DNA of 64,000 nt from Ferrimonas sp. YFM (GTDB lineage Bacteria > Pseudomonadota > Gammaproteobacteria > Enterobacterales > Shewanellaceae). The notes under the pieces are model-generated. The model had not been told where the DNA came from. It did no database searches and worked only from the letters and a program-made list of their open reading frames with translations. The translations under genes and the position numbers were made by a program. Below, one piece after another: positions 26,911-35,999 of this stretch (position 1 is its first letter; every line of letters starts with the position of its first letter). Where the stretch lies: NCBI RefSeq assembly GCF_030296015.1, contig NZ_AP027368.1:2418001-2482000 (forward strand), given 5' to 3'.

Positions 26911-28059
26911 ATGTTGGAAGTCAGTTCGCTCTTAGTATCGGCGGTACTCAACCTCAGTCCCATGGAGCCACCCATTGATGTCGATGTCGTATTCATCGTG
27001 GAACCACAGGCTGTTGAAGAGCTCAACCAAGAGTATATTCGCAATAGAATTAATGAATGGGTGTTTTGGGCCAATCAGGTTGAAGGTGTCCCCTACCCAA
27101 AAGTGAAATTTCAAACCAAAGCAGTGTTGCAATCCAACTATGGCAATTTAGCTGATGTGGTTTACACCGCCCCAATTGCCGATATGAATGCAGCAGCCGC
27201 AGCCATACAAAATGGGATCTCTGAAGGAGCCGACACAGAGGCCTGGCAGGCGATGCAGAGGTTCGGAGCAGACCTTGTAACCTACGTTGTCCTCGAGCCA
27301 GACACTCAAGGCAACACCTCCGGTTCGTCAGGCTACTCGGCCTCCATTCTTTCGCTGACAGACAGTACGCCCGACAGTTGGGCTCATGAAGCGTTTCGAC
27401 TGGCGGGGCTGGATACATTAGCAGAGGAGGCGTGCACTCAAAAAGACAATGTGATGTGTCCCACCCAGGCGTTAAGAACCGCTTTCCCGCTCAAAGTGAA
27501 TGAGCAGCAAATTGACTACCTTCACCAGGTGCTCTTTGACCACACCCTGCCGCAAAAACAATGGTTTCATATCACGCCTACCATGGCTGAACTGGCGCAG
27601 GCTCAGTTAGAGGTAGTACAGGAAACGCTTAACGAAGAGATGCAGGGAACAGTAGACTTTAGAGTCTGGCTGGCAGATGGCCAGGGACAGGAAGCTACCC
27701 TGGATACGCAAGTTTCCGTCGAGATCTACGTAGATTCCGACAGTGCAGAGCCTGGTATCCACTTCGATGACGATTTTACCCAACGTGTAGATTTTCTTCC
27801 CGGTGTGTCCAGCAGGAGTGTCAGCCTGAATATCGACCTGTCCGGTACCCAATGGCTCGAACTGGCTGTTGGGGTGCGCTACGGGGAAAAGCTAGGTACA
27901 AACCAAGCCCAAAGCTACAACTACGACCATAATGTGGTTTTTCTTCCGGTCCCAGAAGAAAAGTCCACCAGCGGAGGCAGCTTTGATCTCCTGGGTCTGT
28001 TCTTCACACTTGCAGCTCTGTGGTGGCGGCGCCTGCTTGTATCCAAGAGGCGCGCTTGA
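26911..28059 (+). CDS. Pseudo-zincin with GlyGly-CTERM sorting tail
   Basis: A 382-residue exported protein. ATG 26911 is preferred (AAGGAA 8 bases upstream). Residues 20-180 resemble a metzincin-type protease fold: strand VDVVFIVEP, helix INEWVFWANQVF-like, and WAHEAFRLAGLDT where active enzymes have HExxHxxGxxH. Here it is HEAFRLAGLD, so the second and third zinc ligands are lost and catalysis is unlikely. Residues 230-350 look like a beta-sandwich. The end shows SGGSFDLLG, a hydrophobic helix and WWRR, the GlyGly-CTERM signal cut by rhombosortase for surface attachment. The opening signal peptide is short and unusual. It may bind a surface partner. Confidence 0.65.
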   Translation: MLEVSSLLVSAVLNLSPMEPPIDVDVVFIVEPQAVEELNQEYIRNRINEWVFWANQVEGVPYPKVKFQTKAVLQSNYGNLADVVYTAPIADMNAAAAAIQNGISEGADTEAWQAMQRFGADLVTYVVLEPDTQGNTSGSSGYSASILSLTDSTPDSWAHEAFRLAGLDTLAEEACTQKDNVMCPTQALRTAFPLKVNEQQIDYLHQVLFDHTLPQKQWFHITPTMAELAQAQLEVVQETLNEEMQGTVDFRVWLADGQGQEATLDTQVSVEIYVDSDSAEPGIHFDDDFTQRVDFLPGVSSRSVSLNIDLSGTQWLELAVGVRYGEKLGTNQAQSYNYDHNVVFLPVPEEKSTSGGSFDLLGLFFTLAALWWRRLLVSKRRA

Positions 28060-28129
28060 TGCCGTACGTCTTTGAGCAATCGCCCTGACAGTAGATGAAC
28101 GGGGCCTGTTTTCATCCAACAGGCTTCGG

Positions 28130-28456
28130 TCATGCGCCGTAAACCAGGGTAACCACATCCAACACCATGGCCAAGGTGCCGAAAACAGGGGGCAGCAGTA
28201 TGCCGGTGACCGCATGGTCAAACAGGCTGATGCAGCCCTTCCACAGCCTGAGAAGCAAGCAGAAGTTTATAGCCCAGCCTGCCACTCCCAGCAGCAGCAA
28301 CACCATCTCCACTTTCAGCAGGACAAAGCAGAGTTCACTGATGGGATCCAGCGCCCAGTGGTGCAGTGACGCGATAAACGCCCCCAGCATCGAACAGATG
28401 ACCGGAAAGTAAATAAGGGGAAGCAACAGCTTCGCTTTTAACGCTCCAGGGCTCAT
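28130..28456 (-). CDS. Small integral membrane protein
   Basis: A 108-residue protein with three hydrophobic segments (LLLPLIYFPVICSMLGAFI, VEMVLLLLGVAGWAINFCL, GILLPPVFGTLAMVLDVVTL). No family is recognised. The ATG has a GAAGA-like site. It lies downstream of the tRNA-Leu terminators on the same strand, so it needs its own promoter. Confidence 0.5.
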   Translation of the reverse strand: MSPGALKAKLLLPLIYFPVICSMLGAFIASLHHWALDPISELCFVLLKVEMVLLLLGVAGWAINFCLLLRLWKGCISLFDHAVTGILLPPVFGTLAMVLDVVTLVYGA

Positions 28457-28494
28457 GAGTCATCTTCAGTGGGCACGAATTCGGCGACGATAAC

Positions 28495-28526
28495 AAAAAA
28501 GCCTAACCTCTAGAAGAAGTTAGGCT
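28495..28526 (-). terminator. Second terminator of the tRNA operon
   Basis: AGCCTAAC/GTTAGGCT with T6 on the minus strand. It lies about 125 bases beyond tRNA-Leu and is similar in design to the closer one. Confidence 0.75.
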
Positions 28527-28590
28527 TCAATCTGTTATCCAGGGCGCTGAATTTCAACCGCACTCGCCCGGCCCGGTATGAGGCAGAAAC

Positions 28591-28623
28591 AAAAAAGCTC
28601 AACCTCTTGAAGAGATTGAGCTT
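28591..28623 (-). terminator. First terminator of the tRNA operon
   Basis: AAGCTCAA/TTGAGCTT extended by CTCTT/AAGAG, then T6 on the minus strand, 29 bases after tRNA-Leu. Confidence 0.82.
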
Positions 28624-28651
28624 TTATGTGCTAACCACAAGGGTTAGAAGA

Positions 28652-28738
28652 TGGTGCCCCGGGCCGGACTTGAACCGGCACGCTGTTACCAGCGAGGGAT
28701 TTTAAATCCCTTGTGTCTACCAATTTCACCACCAGGGC
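28652..28738 (-). tRNA. leuZ: tRNA-Leu (TAA)
   Basis: An 87-base class II tRNA with long variable arm and encoded CCA. The acceptor is GCCCTGG/CCGGGGC, the anticodon stem AGGGA/TCCCT encloses TTTAAAA with TAA as the anticodon, and the T loop is TTCAAGT. It lies 5 bases after tRNA-Cys and shares its transcript. Confidence 0.97.
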
Positions 28739-28743
28739 TAAAG

Positions 28744-28817
28744 TGGAGGCGCGTCCCGGAGTCGAACCGAGGTCCACGGATTTGCAATCCGCTGCATAGC
28801 CACTCTGCCAACGCGCC
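28744..28817 (-). tRNA. cysT: tRNA-Cys (GCA)
   Basis: A 74-base tRNA with acceptor GGCGCGT, anticodon GCA in CGGATTGCAAATCCG and encoded CCA. The order pgsA, tRNA-Cys, tRNA-Leu recalls the glyW-cysT-leuZ operon after pgsA in enterobacteria, but no tRNA-Gly is present between pgsA and tRNA-Cys. Confidence 0.97.
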
Positions 28818-28845
28818 AGATGTCCCGTCTTTCGGAACGCTGTGT

Positions 28846-28873
28846 ATTCTACTTAAACCCCTTTGGCGGTCAA
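28846..28873 (-). promoter_or_regulatory. Sigma-70 promoter of the tRNA operon
   Basis: On the minus strand TTGACC (28873-28868), a 16-base spacer, and TAGAAT (28851-28846), about 29 bases ahead of tRNA-Cys. It lies between pgsA and the tRNAs, so they need not depend on pgsA transcription. Confidence 0.7.
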
Positions 28874-28935
28874 TAACCTTTTGTAGGTTATGGGGTTAAG
28901 TGCTGTGTATTTATGCAATGCCCAGGCTAATTGCT

Positions 28936-29490
28936 TTATCCGTGGGCAACCAGGTCCTTCCAGGCCGCTTTCAGATACACCAGCATAGACCATAGGGTCA
29001 GTGCGGTGGCCACATAGAGCATCACCATGGACAGGTTAATCACCCACTCATTGTAATGGGTGATCAGGCCGGTAATGGCCAGCATCTGGGCGGCAGTCTT
29101 GAATTTACCAATCCAGGACACCGCAACGGAGGAGCGCTTGCCCAGCTCCGCCATCCATTCTCTCAGGGCGGAGATAACTATCTCACGGCCAATCATGATG
29201 ATGGCAGCGATGGTCATCCAGATGGAACCTTCATAGCTTTGCACCAGAACCACCAGGGCGCTGGCTACCATCACCTTGTCCACCACAGGATCGAGGAAGG
29301 CACCAAAGGGGGTGGTCTGATTCAGTTTTCTGGCCAGGTATCCGTCAAGTGCGTCGGTAAAGGAGGCCAACACAAAGATGCCCGCAGCGGTCATATAGGC
29401 GTACTGCCAGGGGATATAATAGAAAACCAGAAAAAACGGGATCAGGATGAGCCGTAACAGTGTGAGTATATTTGGAATATTTAAGGTCAA
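28936..29490 (-). CDS. pgsA: Phosphatidylglycerophosphate synthase PgsA
   Basis: A 184-residue inner-membrane enzyme that joins CDP-diacylglycerol and glycerol-3-phosphate, the first step to phosphatidylglycerol and cardiolipin. The CDP-alcohol phosphotransferase motif is complete: DALDGYLAR, eight residues, then GAFLDPVVD. Four to five membrane helices. The start is TTG 29490, giving the usual NIPNILTLLR opening, with AGGG upstream. It follows uvrC by 51 bases and is probably in the uvrY-uvrC-pgsA operon. Confidence 0.96.
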   Translation of the reverse strand: MTLNIPNILTLLRLILIPFFLVFYYIPWQYAYMTAAGIFVLASFTDALDGYLARKLNQTTPFGAFLDPVVDKVMVASALVVLVQSYEGSIWMTIAAIIMIGREIVISALREWMAELGKRSSVAVSWIGKFKTAAQMLAITGLITHYNEWVINLSMVMLYVATALTLWSMLVYLKAAWKDLVAHG

Positions 29491-29541
29491 AACAAACGCC
29501 CTAGCCGGCCCACTTCAGCCGTCAATCATGCCGAAAACCGA

Positions 29542-31380
29542 TCAGTCGCGCAACGCATCATGAATCTTTTGTGCCAGTTCTGTGCTGATTCCTGGCACTT
29601 TGCCTATTTCCTCAACACTGGCGCGCTTAAGTTCCTGCATTCCACCCATATATTTGAGCAGAGACTGACGCCTTTTGGCCCCGATACCCGGTATTTGCTC
29701 CAGAGTAGATTGTGAACGCGCCTTGCCTCGAGCCGCCCGATGGCCGCTGATGGCAAAACGGTGTGCCTCGTCCCGGATGTGCTGAATCAGGTGCAGCGCC
29801 GGCGAGTCCGCGGGCAGATCGATCACCTCACGGGTAAAACCGACGAACAGGGTCTCCAGGCCAGGCTTCCTGCCCTCCCCCTTGGCGACGCCGATCACCA
29901 GAGGTGGCTCGATGCCCCGGGCGGTCAGAGTCTCCTCCAAAATGGTTTCCGCCTGGGTCAACTGACCGCGGCCGCCATCGATGAAGAGGATGGTGGGCAG
30001 ATTGGCCGGGGCGGTCACCTTCTCGAACCGGCGTTTCACCGCCTGGGCCATGGCCGCATAATCGTCCCCAGGAGTGATGCCGTCAATTTTATAACGGCGA
30101 TACTCTTTCTTTGCGGGGCCCTCGGAATCAAACACCACACAGCTGGCGATGGTACGCTCACCCATGGTGTGACTGATGTCGAAACACTCCATCCTCTCAA
30201 TGGGGTCGGACAGCTCCAGGGTTTCGTTGAGCAACCGGTAGCGATCGGCAATGGTGGATTTGTGGGCCACCCGGCTGGCCAGGGCGGTAGCCGCATTGGT
30301 GGCCGCCAGGCGCTGGAACTGGGCCCGGTCGCTGCGCACCGAATGTTTCAGGGCCACTTTATGGCCACAGCGCTGAACGATCGCCTCCTGCAGCACCTCC
30401 TTATCCTCCAGTTCCAAGGGCAGGATGATCTCGGCGGGGATCTGACGCTCCTCCCCTCCCCCCAAGTAGAACTGCATCAGGAAGGAGGCGGTCAGCTCGT
30501 CGGTGCCGGTGTCCGCCGGCAGTTTGGGGAAATAACTGCGACTGCCGAGAATCTTGCCCTCGCGAATGAACAGCATGTGACAACAGGCCATCCCCTTGTC
30601 GACGGAGACCCCGAGAATGTCCATTTCGCCCAGACTGCCATGGACCCCCTGCTGCTCCTGGACGGTGCGCATCGCCTGAATCTGATCCCGGTACAGTGCC
30701 GCTTTCTCAAACTTGAGTTCGGCGCTGGCCTGCTCCATCCAGCCCACCAGTTGGTCAATCACCTGCAGATTCTTGCCCTGGAGGAACAGGGTAGCCATCT
30801 TCACCTGCTCGGCGTAATCCTCATCGCTGATCTTGTTTACGCAGGGGGCACTGCAACGCTTGAGCTGATACTGCAGGCAGGGGCGCGATCTGGCCTTGTA
30901 ATAGCTGTCTTCACACTGACGAATGGGGAACAGCTTCTGCATCAGGTGCAGGCTGTCGCGAACGGCACCGCCATTGGGAAATGGACCGAAGTAGCGTCCC
31001 TTGGCACGTCGGGGGCCACGGTGAAACCCCAGCTTGGGATGCCGGTGTTCCGACAAAAAGATGTAGGGGTAGGACTTATCGTCCCGCAGCAGCACGTTGT
31101 ACCTGGGCATGTACAACTTGATGTAGTCATGCTCCAGGATCAGCGCTTCGGTTTCCGTATGGGTCACGGTCACTTCGATATGACGGATCTGTGCCACCAA
31201 CGCCTGGGTCTTGGCATCGGGCAGTTGGGCGCGGAAGTAGGAGCTGAGGCGTTTCTTGAGGCTTTTGGCCTTACCGACGTAGATGACGGTCCCACCCGGT
31301 GCGTCGTACATGCGATACACACCGGGCTGTGAGGTGACCGTCTTCAGGAAGGCCCTGGAATCAAATTGTGTTTCGGACAT
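29542..31380 (-). CDS. uvrC: UvrABC excinuclease subunit C
   Basis: A 612-residue nuclease that cuts on both sides of a DNA lesion held by UvrB. Domains: GIY-YIG nuclease for the 3' cut ([20 protein letters not shown] at 16-35), a cysteine-rich segment ([13 protein letters not shown]), the UVR coiled segment that binds UvrB near 205-235, the RNase H-like domain for the 5' cut ([20 protein letters not shown]), and tandem helix-hairpin-helix motifs at the end ([14 protein letters not shown]). Length equals E. coli UvrC (610). It lies 11 bases after uvrY, the conserved arrangement. Confidence 0.98.
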   Translation of the reverse strand: MSETQFDSRAFLKTVTSQPGVYRMYDAPGGTVIYVGKAKSLKKRLSSYFRAQLPDAKTQALVAQIRHIEVTVTHTETEALILEHDYIKLYMPRYNVLLRDDKSYPYIFLSEHRHPKLGFHRGPRRAKGRYFGPFPNGGAVRDSLHLMQKLFPIRQCEDSYYKARSRPCLQYQLKRCSAPCVNKISDEDYAEQVKMATLFLQGKNLQVIDQLVGWMEQASAELKFEKAALYRDQIQAMRTVQEQQGVHGSLGEMDILGVSVDKGMACCHMLFIREGKILGSRSYFPKLPADTGTDELTASFLMQFYLGGGEERQIPAEIILPLELEDKEVLQEAIVQRCGHKVALKHSVRSDRAQFQRLAATNAATALASRVAHKSTIADRYRLLNETLELSDPIERMECFDISHTMGERTIASCVVFDSEGPAKKEYRRYKIDGITPGDDYAAMAQAVKRRFEKVTAPANLPTILFIDGGRGQLTQAETILEETLTARGIEPPLVIGVAKGEGRKPGLETLFVGFTREVIDLPADSPALHLIQHIRDEAHRFAISGHRAARGKARSQSTLEQIPGIGAKRRQSLLKYMGGMQELKRASVEEIGKVPGISTELAQKIHDALRD

Positions 31381-31391
31381 TGAGCTGGTTG

Positions 31392-32033
31392 TCAGAGTTT
31401 CTCTGCGTCCAGCATACCATAGCGAATGGCCAGGCGGGTCAGCTCCACATCACCACCGATGTTGAGCTTCTGGAACAGCCGGTAACGATAGCTGTTCACC
31501 GTCTTGGGACTCAGGTTCAGACTCTCAGAGATGTCACTGACCTTCTGACCCGAGGTGATCATCATCATGATCTGCAGCTCCCGCTCCGACAGGTCGTCGA
31601 AGGGGTTGTCCTCGGTCTTAAACTTGTTCAGCGCCATCTGCTGGGCGATCTCCGGCGACAGGTAGCGCTGACCACAGGCCACCTGGCGAATCGCCTGCAC
31701 CATCTCTACCGGCGGGGCGTTCTTGGTCAGGTAGCCGGCGGCTCCGGCCTGCATCACCTTGGTGGGGAACGGCTCTTCGGTGTGGATGGTCAGGACAATG
31801 ATTTTGGCATCGGGATTGAACCGCAAAATCTTGCGGGTCGCCTCCAGACCACCAATACCGGGCATGTTCATGTCCATAAGAATGACGTCGGCATGGTTTT
31901 TACGGCACCAATTAACGGCTACCTCACCATCTTCGGCCTCACCGACAACCTTGATGCCACGCTCATCATCCAAGATGCGGCGAATTCCCGTGCGGACCAG
32001 GGCATGGTCATCAACTAGATAGATATGGATCAA
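31392..32033 (-). CDS. uvrY: Response regulator UvrY (GacA)
   Basis: A 213-residue two-component regulator. The receiver domain has the acidic pair in VDDHA, the phospho-acceptor Asp in [10 protein letters not shown] and the late Lys in YLTKNA. The LuxR-type helix-turn-helix is at 145-200 ([20 protein letters not shown]). The family is phosphorylated by BarA and turns on CsrB-type small RNAs that titrate CsrA. TTG 32033 is the start (GGGGA upstream). It overlaps no gene and is followed by uvrC. Confidence 0.96.
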   Translation of the reverse strand: MIHIYLVDDHALVRTGIRRILDDERGIKVVGEAEDGEVAVNWCRKNHADVILMDMNMPGIGGLEATRKILRFNPDAKIIVLTIHTEEPFPTKVMQAGAAGYLTKNAPPVEMVQAIRQVACGQRYLSPEIAQQMALNKFKTEDNPFDDLSERELQIMMMITSGQKVSDISESLNLSPKTVNSYRYRLFQKLNIGGDVELTRLAIRYGMLDAEKL

Positions 32034-32531
32034 ACTCCATCCCCTTCAGACAAACGATATTCGCTGTTTGAAACAGCCTTTCGATAATACTGTATTGTGG
32101 ATCGTAATCAAGCAAATCATATGGACGTTTGCACGGAATCTGTACGCTTAAGTTTCCGGGTAAGGCACTGATTTAATGTAAATAAATTATACAATCAGAA
32201 TTGTCCGAAAAACTGCCTGATAAGCCAGAGGCTCTCAGTTGCTTGTACCAACCACATTTTTTCTGCCAGCTTACCAAGGAAAGCCTGGGTTGAAATCCAT
32301 TTTTAACCTAACCGCAACACGTGGTGGCAATGGCGCACATCGGCTATGGCAAAACTCTCACCCCACTGCTCGAAGCTTGTTCAACTGGTTGTATTTGCGC
32401 AAATAAGTGTCAACACAGCCTTTGCATCACTCCTGGGGTGGGAGACGGATCCCGAATTCTCCGTTTCTGTGGTCGCATCCCTTGGGGTTTATCTTTAAAC
32501 TTGGCTGCAAACGAACATTAAGGAACGCACC
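32034..32531. other. Divergent region between uvrY and gloA
   Basis: 498 bases with the uvrY promoter at the left and the gloA promoter at the right; the stretch 32160-32210 is AT-rich. A plus-strand 66-codon frame at 32321 has no support. No RNA gene is recognised. Confidence 0.5.
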
Positions 32532-32945
32532 ATGCCGCAGATGCTGCACACCATGCTCCGGGTCGGAGACCTGGACCGCTCCATCAAATTCTACACCGAC
32601 GTACTGGGCATGACCCTGCTGCGCCAATCGGTCAATGAAGAGTATAAGTACACCCTGGCCTTCGTTGGATTCGGCGAAGAGAAGGACGGTCACGCTGTGG
32701 TTGAGCTGACCTACAACTGGGGCGTCGAAGAGTATGAAATGGGCAACGCTTTCGGCCACCTGGCCCTGGGCTTCGATGACATCTACGCCGCCTGCGACAA
32801 GATCAAGGCCGCCGGCGGAGAGGTAACCCGTGAGCCCGGCCCGGTGCTCGGCGGCAACACCCACATCGCCTTTGTCCGCGATCCTGACGGCTACATGATT
32901 GAGCTTATTCAGATGGCCCAAGCCTCTGCCGGCCTGGATAACTGA
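32532..32945 (+). CDS. gloA: Lactoylglutathione lyase (glyoxalase I)
   Basis: A 137-residue metalloenzyme that turns the methylglyoxal-glutathione hemithioacetal into lactoylglutathione. The metal ligands are visible: His in [10 protein letters not shown], Glu in VVELTYNWG, His in [10 protein letters not shown] and Glu in [14 protein letters not shown] precedes the ATG. Length matches E. coli GloA (135). It is followed after 35 bases by the MurE paralogue. Confidence 0.97.
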   Translation: MPQMLHTMLRVGDLDRSIKFYTDVLGMTLLRQSVNEEYKYTLAFVGFGEEKDGHAVVELTYNWGVEEYEMGNAFGHLALGFDDIYAACDKIKAAGGEVTREPGPVLGGNTHIAFVRDPDGYMIELIQMAQASAGLDN

Positions 32946-32980
32946 TCCCGTTCTGGCCTGGGTCTCCCAGGCCTTGCTTT

Positions 32981-34408
32981 ATGAATCAAGATTCCCGCCT
33001 GCAACAGCTCCACGCACTGCAACCCAAGGCATTCAAGCTGGACAGCCGAGCCATTGAGCCCGGTGACGCCTTCGTGTGCCGGCAGGGGCTGAGCCTCGAC
33101 AGCCATGAGTTTGCCCAGACTGCGGTGGACGCCGGAGCCATTCTGGTCATCGCCAACACCCCGCTGCAATTGAGCGTCCCCTGCATCGTCACCGCAGGCT
33201 TTGCCGACACCCTGGCGCTGCTCAACCGCTACCTGGAGTACCCTGGCGATCATCTGGCGCAGATCGGGGTCACCGGGACCAATGGCAAGACCACCGTGGC
33301 CTTTGGTCTCTACCAGTTGCTCGATGGCATTACCCCCAGTTGCTACACAGGCACCCTAGGCAGCCTCTACCAACAACTGCTGACCCCCACCATCAACACC
33401 ACCCCGGATGCGTTAACCCTGCTGGATCGCTTTAGCACCCTGAGGCGGCTGGGCTTAACCCACCATGTGATGGAAGTGTCCAGCCATGCGCTGGCACAGG
33501 ATCGGGTAGACCATGTGGCCTTTGACTGCGCCATTTTCACCAACATCACCGAGGATCACCTGGATTTTCACGGCAGTCGCGACAACTACATTCAGTCCAA
33601 GCTGAGGCTTCTGGATAAGTTGAAACCGGAAGGCCGCGCGGTGGTGAACCTGGACGATCCCTGCGCCACCATGGTGCTGGACCGCTGTCGCCACCGTGGA
33701 CCGGCACTGACCCACAGCCGCGCCAATCCAGATGCGGACCTGTACGCCAAGGTGATTCGCTGCGACTTACGCGGCAGTGAGTTCTGGCTGCACCATCAGG
33801 GAAACAGATATCGCTGCTCCCTGCCCCTCCCCTTTGAGTTCAACATCGACAACGCCCTGGCGATGCTGGCTGCGGCACTGGTACTGGGTCACCCCCTGGC
33901 GCCCCTGCTGGAGAAGCTAAATTGCCTATCGCCGGTTCCCGGGCGCTCTCAAAGCTTGACTCTAAGTGAGAATCGCCAGGTGGTGGTGGACTACGCCCAC
34001 AACAAAGCCAGCCTGGCAACGCTGATTGCTCAGGCCAGGCGAAGCTGCTCTGGGCAGATTCACACCCTGCTAGGCGTCACCGGCGACCGCCTGGCGGATG
34101 CCAAAGAGATAGGCGAAGCCGCACTGGCCCTATCCGATCACTGCTACTTCACTGCGGACAATCCGCTGGGGGTCGACCTCACCCAGTTGCTTGATACCAT
34201 GGACCCCAGACAGCAAGCCTGTCGAATTAAAGACAGAGCCCAGGCGATACACAGGGCCCTGGATAGGATGGCGCCGGGTGATCTGCTGCTGCTGTGCGGA
34301 AAGGGGGAAGAGCGCCATCAATACCTGAGCGCCGATAAGCTCAGCGCCACTCCCTACCTCGGCGATGCCGAGGTGGTCAGGCAATGGCAGGCGGTGGTTG
34401 CTCAGTAA
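32981..34408 (+). CDS. MurE-like Mur ligase paralogue
   Basis: A 475-residue ATP-dependent amide ligase built like MurE: an N-terminal UDP-binding domain, P-loop GVTGTNGKTT near 96, EDHLDFHGSRDNY with the carbamylated-Lys region SKLRLL, and a C-terminal substrate domain. MurE enzymes adding meso-diaminopimelate carry DNPR; here it reads ADNPLGVD, so the Arg that holds the second carboxylate is Leu. GKGHE is GKGEE. It lies outside any division/cell-wall cluster. So it may be a diverged duplicate joining a different amino acid, or a backup enzyme. The start is ATG 32981 by context; the ribosome site is weak. Confidence 0.85.
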   Translation: MNQDSRLQQLHALQPKAFKLDSRAIEPGDAFVCRQGLSLDSHEFAQTAVDAGAILVIANTPLQLSVPCIVTAGFADTLALLNRYLEYPGDHLAQIGVTGTNGKTTVAFGLYQLLDGITPSCYTGTLGSLYQQLLTPTINTTPDALTLLDRFSTLRRLGLTHHVMEVSSHALAQDRVDHVAFDCAIFTNITEDHLDFHGSRDNYIQSKLRLLDKLKPEGRAVVNLDDPCATMVLDRCRHRGPALTHSRANPDADLYAKVIRCDLRGSEFWLHHQGNRYRCSLPLPFEFNIDNALAMLAAALVLGHPLAPLLEKLNCLSPVPGRSQSLTLSENRQVVVDYAHNKASLATLIAQARRSCSGQIHTLLGVTGDRLADAKEIGEAALALSDHCYFTADNPLGVDLTQLLDTMDPRQQACRIKDRAQAIHRALDRMAPGDLLLLCGKGEERHQYLSADKLSATPYLGDAEVVRQWQAVVAQ

Positions 34409-34665
34409 CCCCGGGAGGAGCGCCTGAGTACCTCTTCGCCATCGATGTGAATGACCACGGTCGGCCAGAAGAGTTGGTAGTTCACCTCCACCTCAATGGG
34501 AGCCTCACCCACCTTGCCTACCAGCCTCTGCGTAGAGGGCAATCCGAACAGAGCACCGTTTCTGTCCTGCAGCTCTTTGTCCACGTACAGCCGACTCCCT
34601 GCGGCCCAGGTCGAGCTCACCCTGATGGTGCTGCCTTGCCACTCCAGTGACCATTGATGGGCCAT
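34402..34665 (-). CDS. Small conserved beta-rich protein
   Basis: An 87-residue protein of unknown function with GGAGAG 6 bases before ATG 34665, so very likely translated. Predicted as beta strands (WSLEWQGSTIRVSSTW, APIEVEVNYQLFWPTVVIHIDGEEV) with an R-R-S-S-R-G-Y basic end. Its 3' end overlaps the end of the MurE-like gene by 7 bases on the opposite strand. Confidence 0.6.
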   Translation of the reverse strand: MAHQWSLEWQGSTIRVSSTWAAGSRLYVDKELQDRNGALFGLPSTQRLVGKVGEAPIEVEVNYQLFWPTVVIHIDGEEVLRRSSRGY

Positions 34666-34871
34666 CTTATCTCTCCAAAAACTGTTCTGGCCTCAGTCTA
34701 CCCGGATATTCAACTTAACCAAGCCGGTGGGCGACCGGTTGCTCAGAGTTTCTCCAGGGAAAATTCTTTCTCTGCGCCGCCAATATCAGATGACAACAAC
34801 CACCACTGTGTGGACAATAGCCCCTGAAATCCCCTAACCAGTCCGTCACTGCGGTGACACTTGAGGTCTGT

Positions 34872-35789
34872 ATGGCAACACTTGCCGATAAGAAAGATTA
34901 TTCGCTCTATTCCAATGCCTTTGGCTTTCTTCGCCGCCCCCTGGACTTTCGTCCTGCCGAATCCGATGCCGACTGGGTGATCACCGGTGTGCCCTTCGAT
35001 CTGGCGACCACCGGCCGTCCTGGCAGCCGCAATGGTCCCGACGCCGTGCGCCGCGCGTCCGTTAATCTGGCCTGGGAAGATCGCCGTTTCCCCTGGCGTT
35101 TTGCCCTGGAGGAGAAGCTCAAGGTCGTGGATTGTGGCGATCTGGTGTTCGACTGCGGCGATGCCGAGCAACTGGTTCAGGGCCTGGAAGCCCACGCAAC
35201 CAAACTGCTTCAGGCGGGAAAACAGATGCTGACTTTTGGCGGAGATCACTTCGTCACCCTGCCTCTGCTTCGCGCCCACGCCAAACACTACGGCAAGCTG
35301 GCGTTGGTGCATTTCGATGCCCATACGGACACCTACAGCATGGGCAGTCGCTATGACCACGGCACCATGTTCTATCATGCCCCCAAAGAGGGACTGGTGG
35401 ATACCGCTCACAGCATTCAGATTGGCATCCGCACAGAATACGGTTACGACGACCACCCCTTCCAGGTGGTCCATGCCGATGAAGCCAACGACCTGCCAGC
35501 CAAGGAGATGGCCGAGGCGATTCGCAGCCGGGTGGGCGATCTCCCTGTCTATCTGACCTTCGATATCGACTGTCTGGACCCTGCCTTTGCTCCGGGTACC
35601 GGCACGCCGGTATGCGGCGGTCTCAGCACAGACAAGGTGCTTAAGGTGTTCCGGGAACTGGCCGGGCTCAACATCGTTGGCATGGACCTGGTTGAGGTGG
35701 CCCCCGCCTACGACCAGAGCGAAATCACCGCCCTTGCCGGCGCCACCCTGGCCACCGAGATGCTGCACCTGGTGGCCTGCAACAAGTAA
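34872..35789 (+). CDS. speB: Agmatinase SpeB
   Basis: A 305-residue ureohydrolase that splits agmatine into putrescine and urea. Binuclear manganese ligands are all present: [17 protein letters not shown], and [18 protein letters not shown]. It aligns closely with E. coli SpeB from its first residues, which fixes ATG 34872 (GAGG upstream) instead of GTG 34854. No speA is adjacent. Confidence 0.97.
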   Translation: MATLADKKDYSLYSNAFGFLRRPLDFRPAESDADWVITGVPFDLATTGRPGSRNGPDAVRRASVNLAWEDRRFPWRFALEEKLKVVDCGDLVFDCGDAEQLVQGLEAHATKLLQAGKQMLTFGGDHFVTLPLLRAHAKHYGKLALVHFDAHTDTYSMGSRYDHGTMFYHAPKEGLVDTAHSIQIGIRTEYGYDDHPFQVVHADEANDLPAKEMAEAIRSRVGDLPVYLTFDIDCLDPAFAPGTGTPVCGGLSTDKVLKVFRELAGLNIVGMDLVEVAPAYDQSEITALAGATLATEMLHLVACNK

Positions 35790-35999
35790 CGGCCACACTT
35801 CGGCTCGCCGACCTGGAATTCGGCAACCAGCCTACCTCATCATTTGAGCGGGTTGGTTGCCTAGTCACCGCCCGCTGACCGAACTCTCACCACTTGCACC
35901 TTTAGTCCAAACCCAGGCTGAACGGCTTAACTCCCTAATCTGTCTTCATTACTCTCACTAAGGTATGCTGAATAGGTTTTTCCTCAGGAGCCTGACCGC

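Noticed and set aside
28817-28936. Possible tRNA-Gly between pgsA and tRNA-Cys, as in enterobacteria
   Set aside because: Searched by eye for a cloverleaf; only a promoter is found.
29740-31332. 530-codon plus-strand frame
   Set aside because: Antisense shadow of uvrC, produced by its GC-rich codon use.
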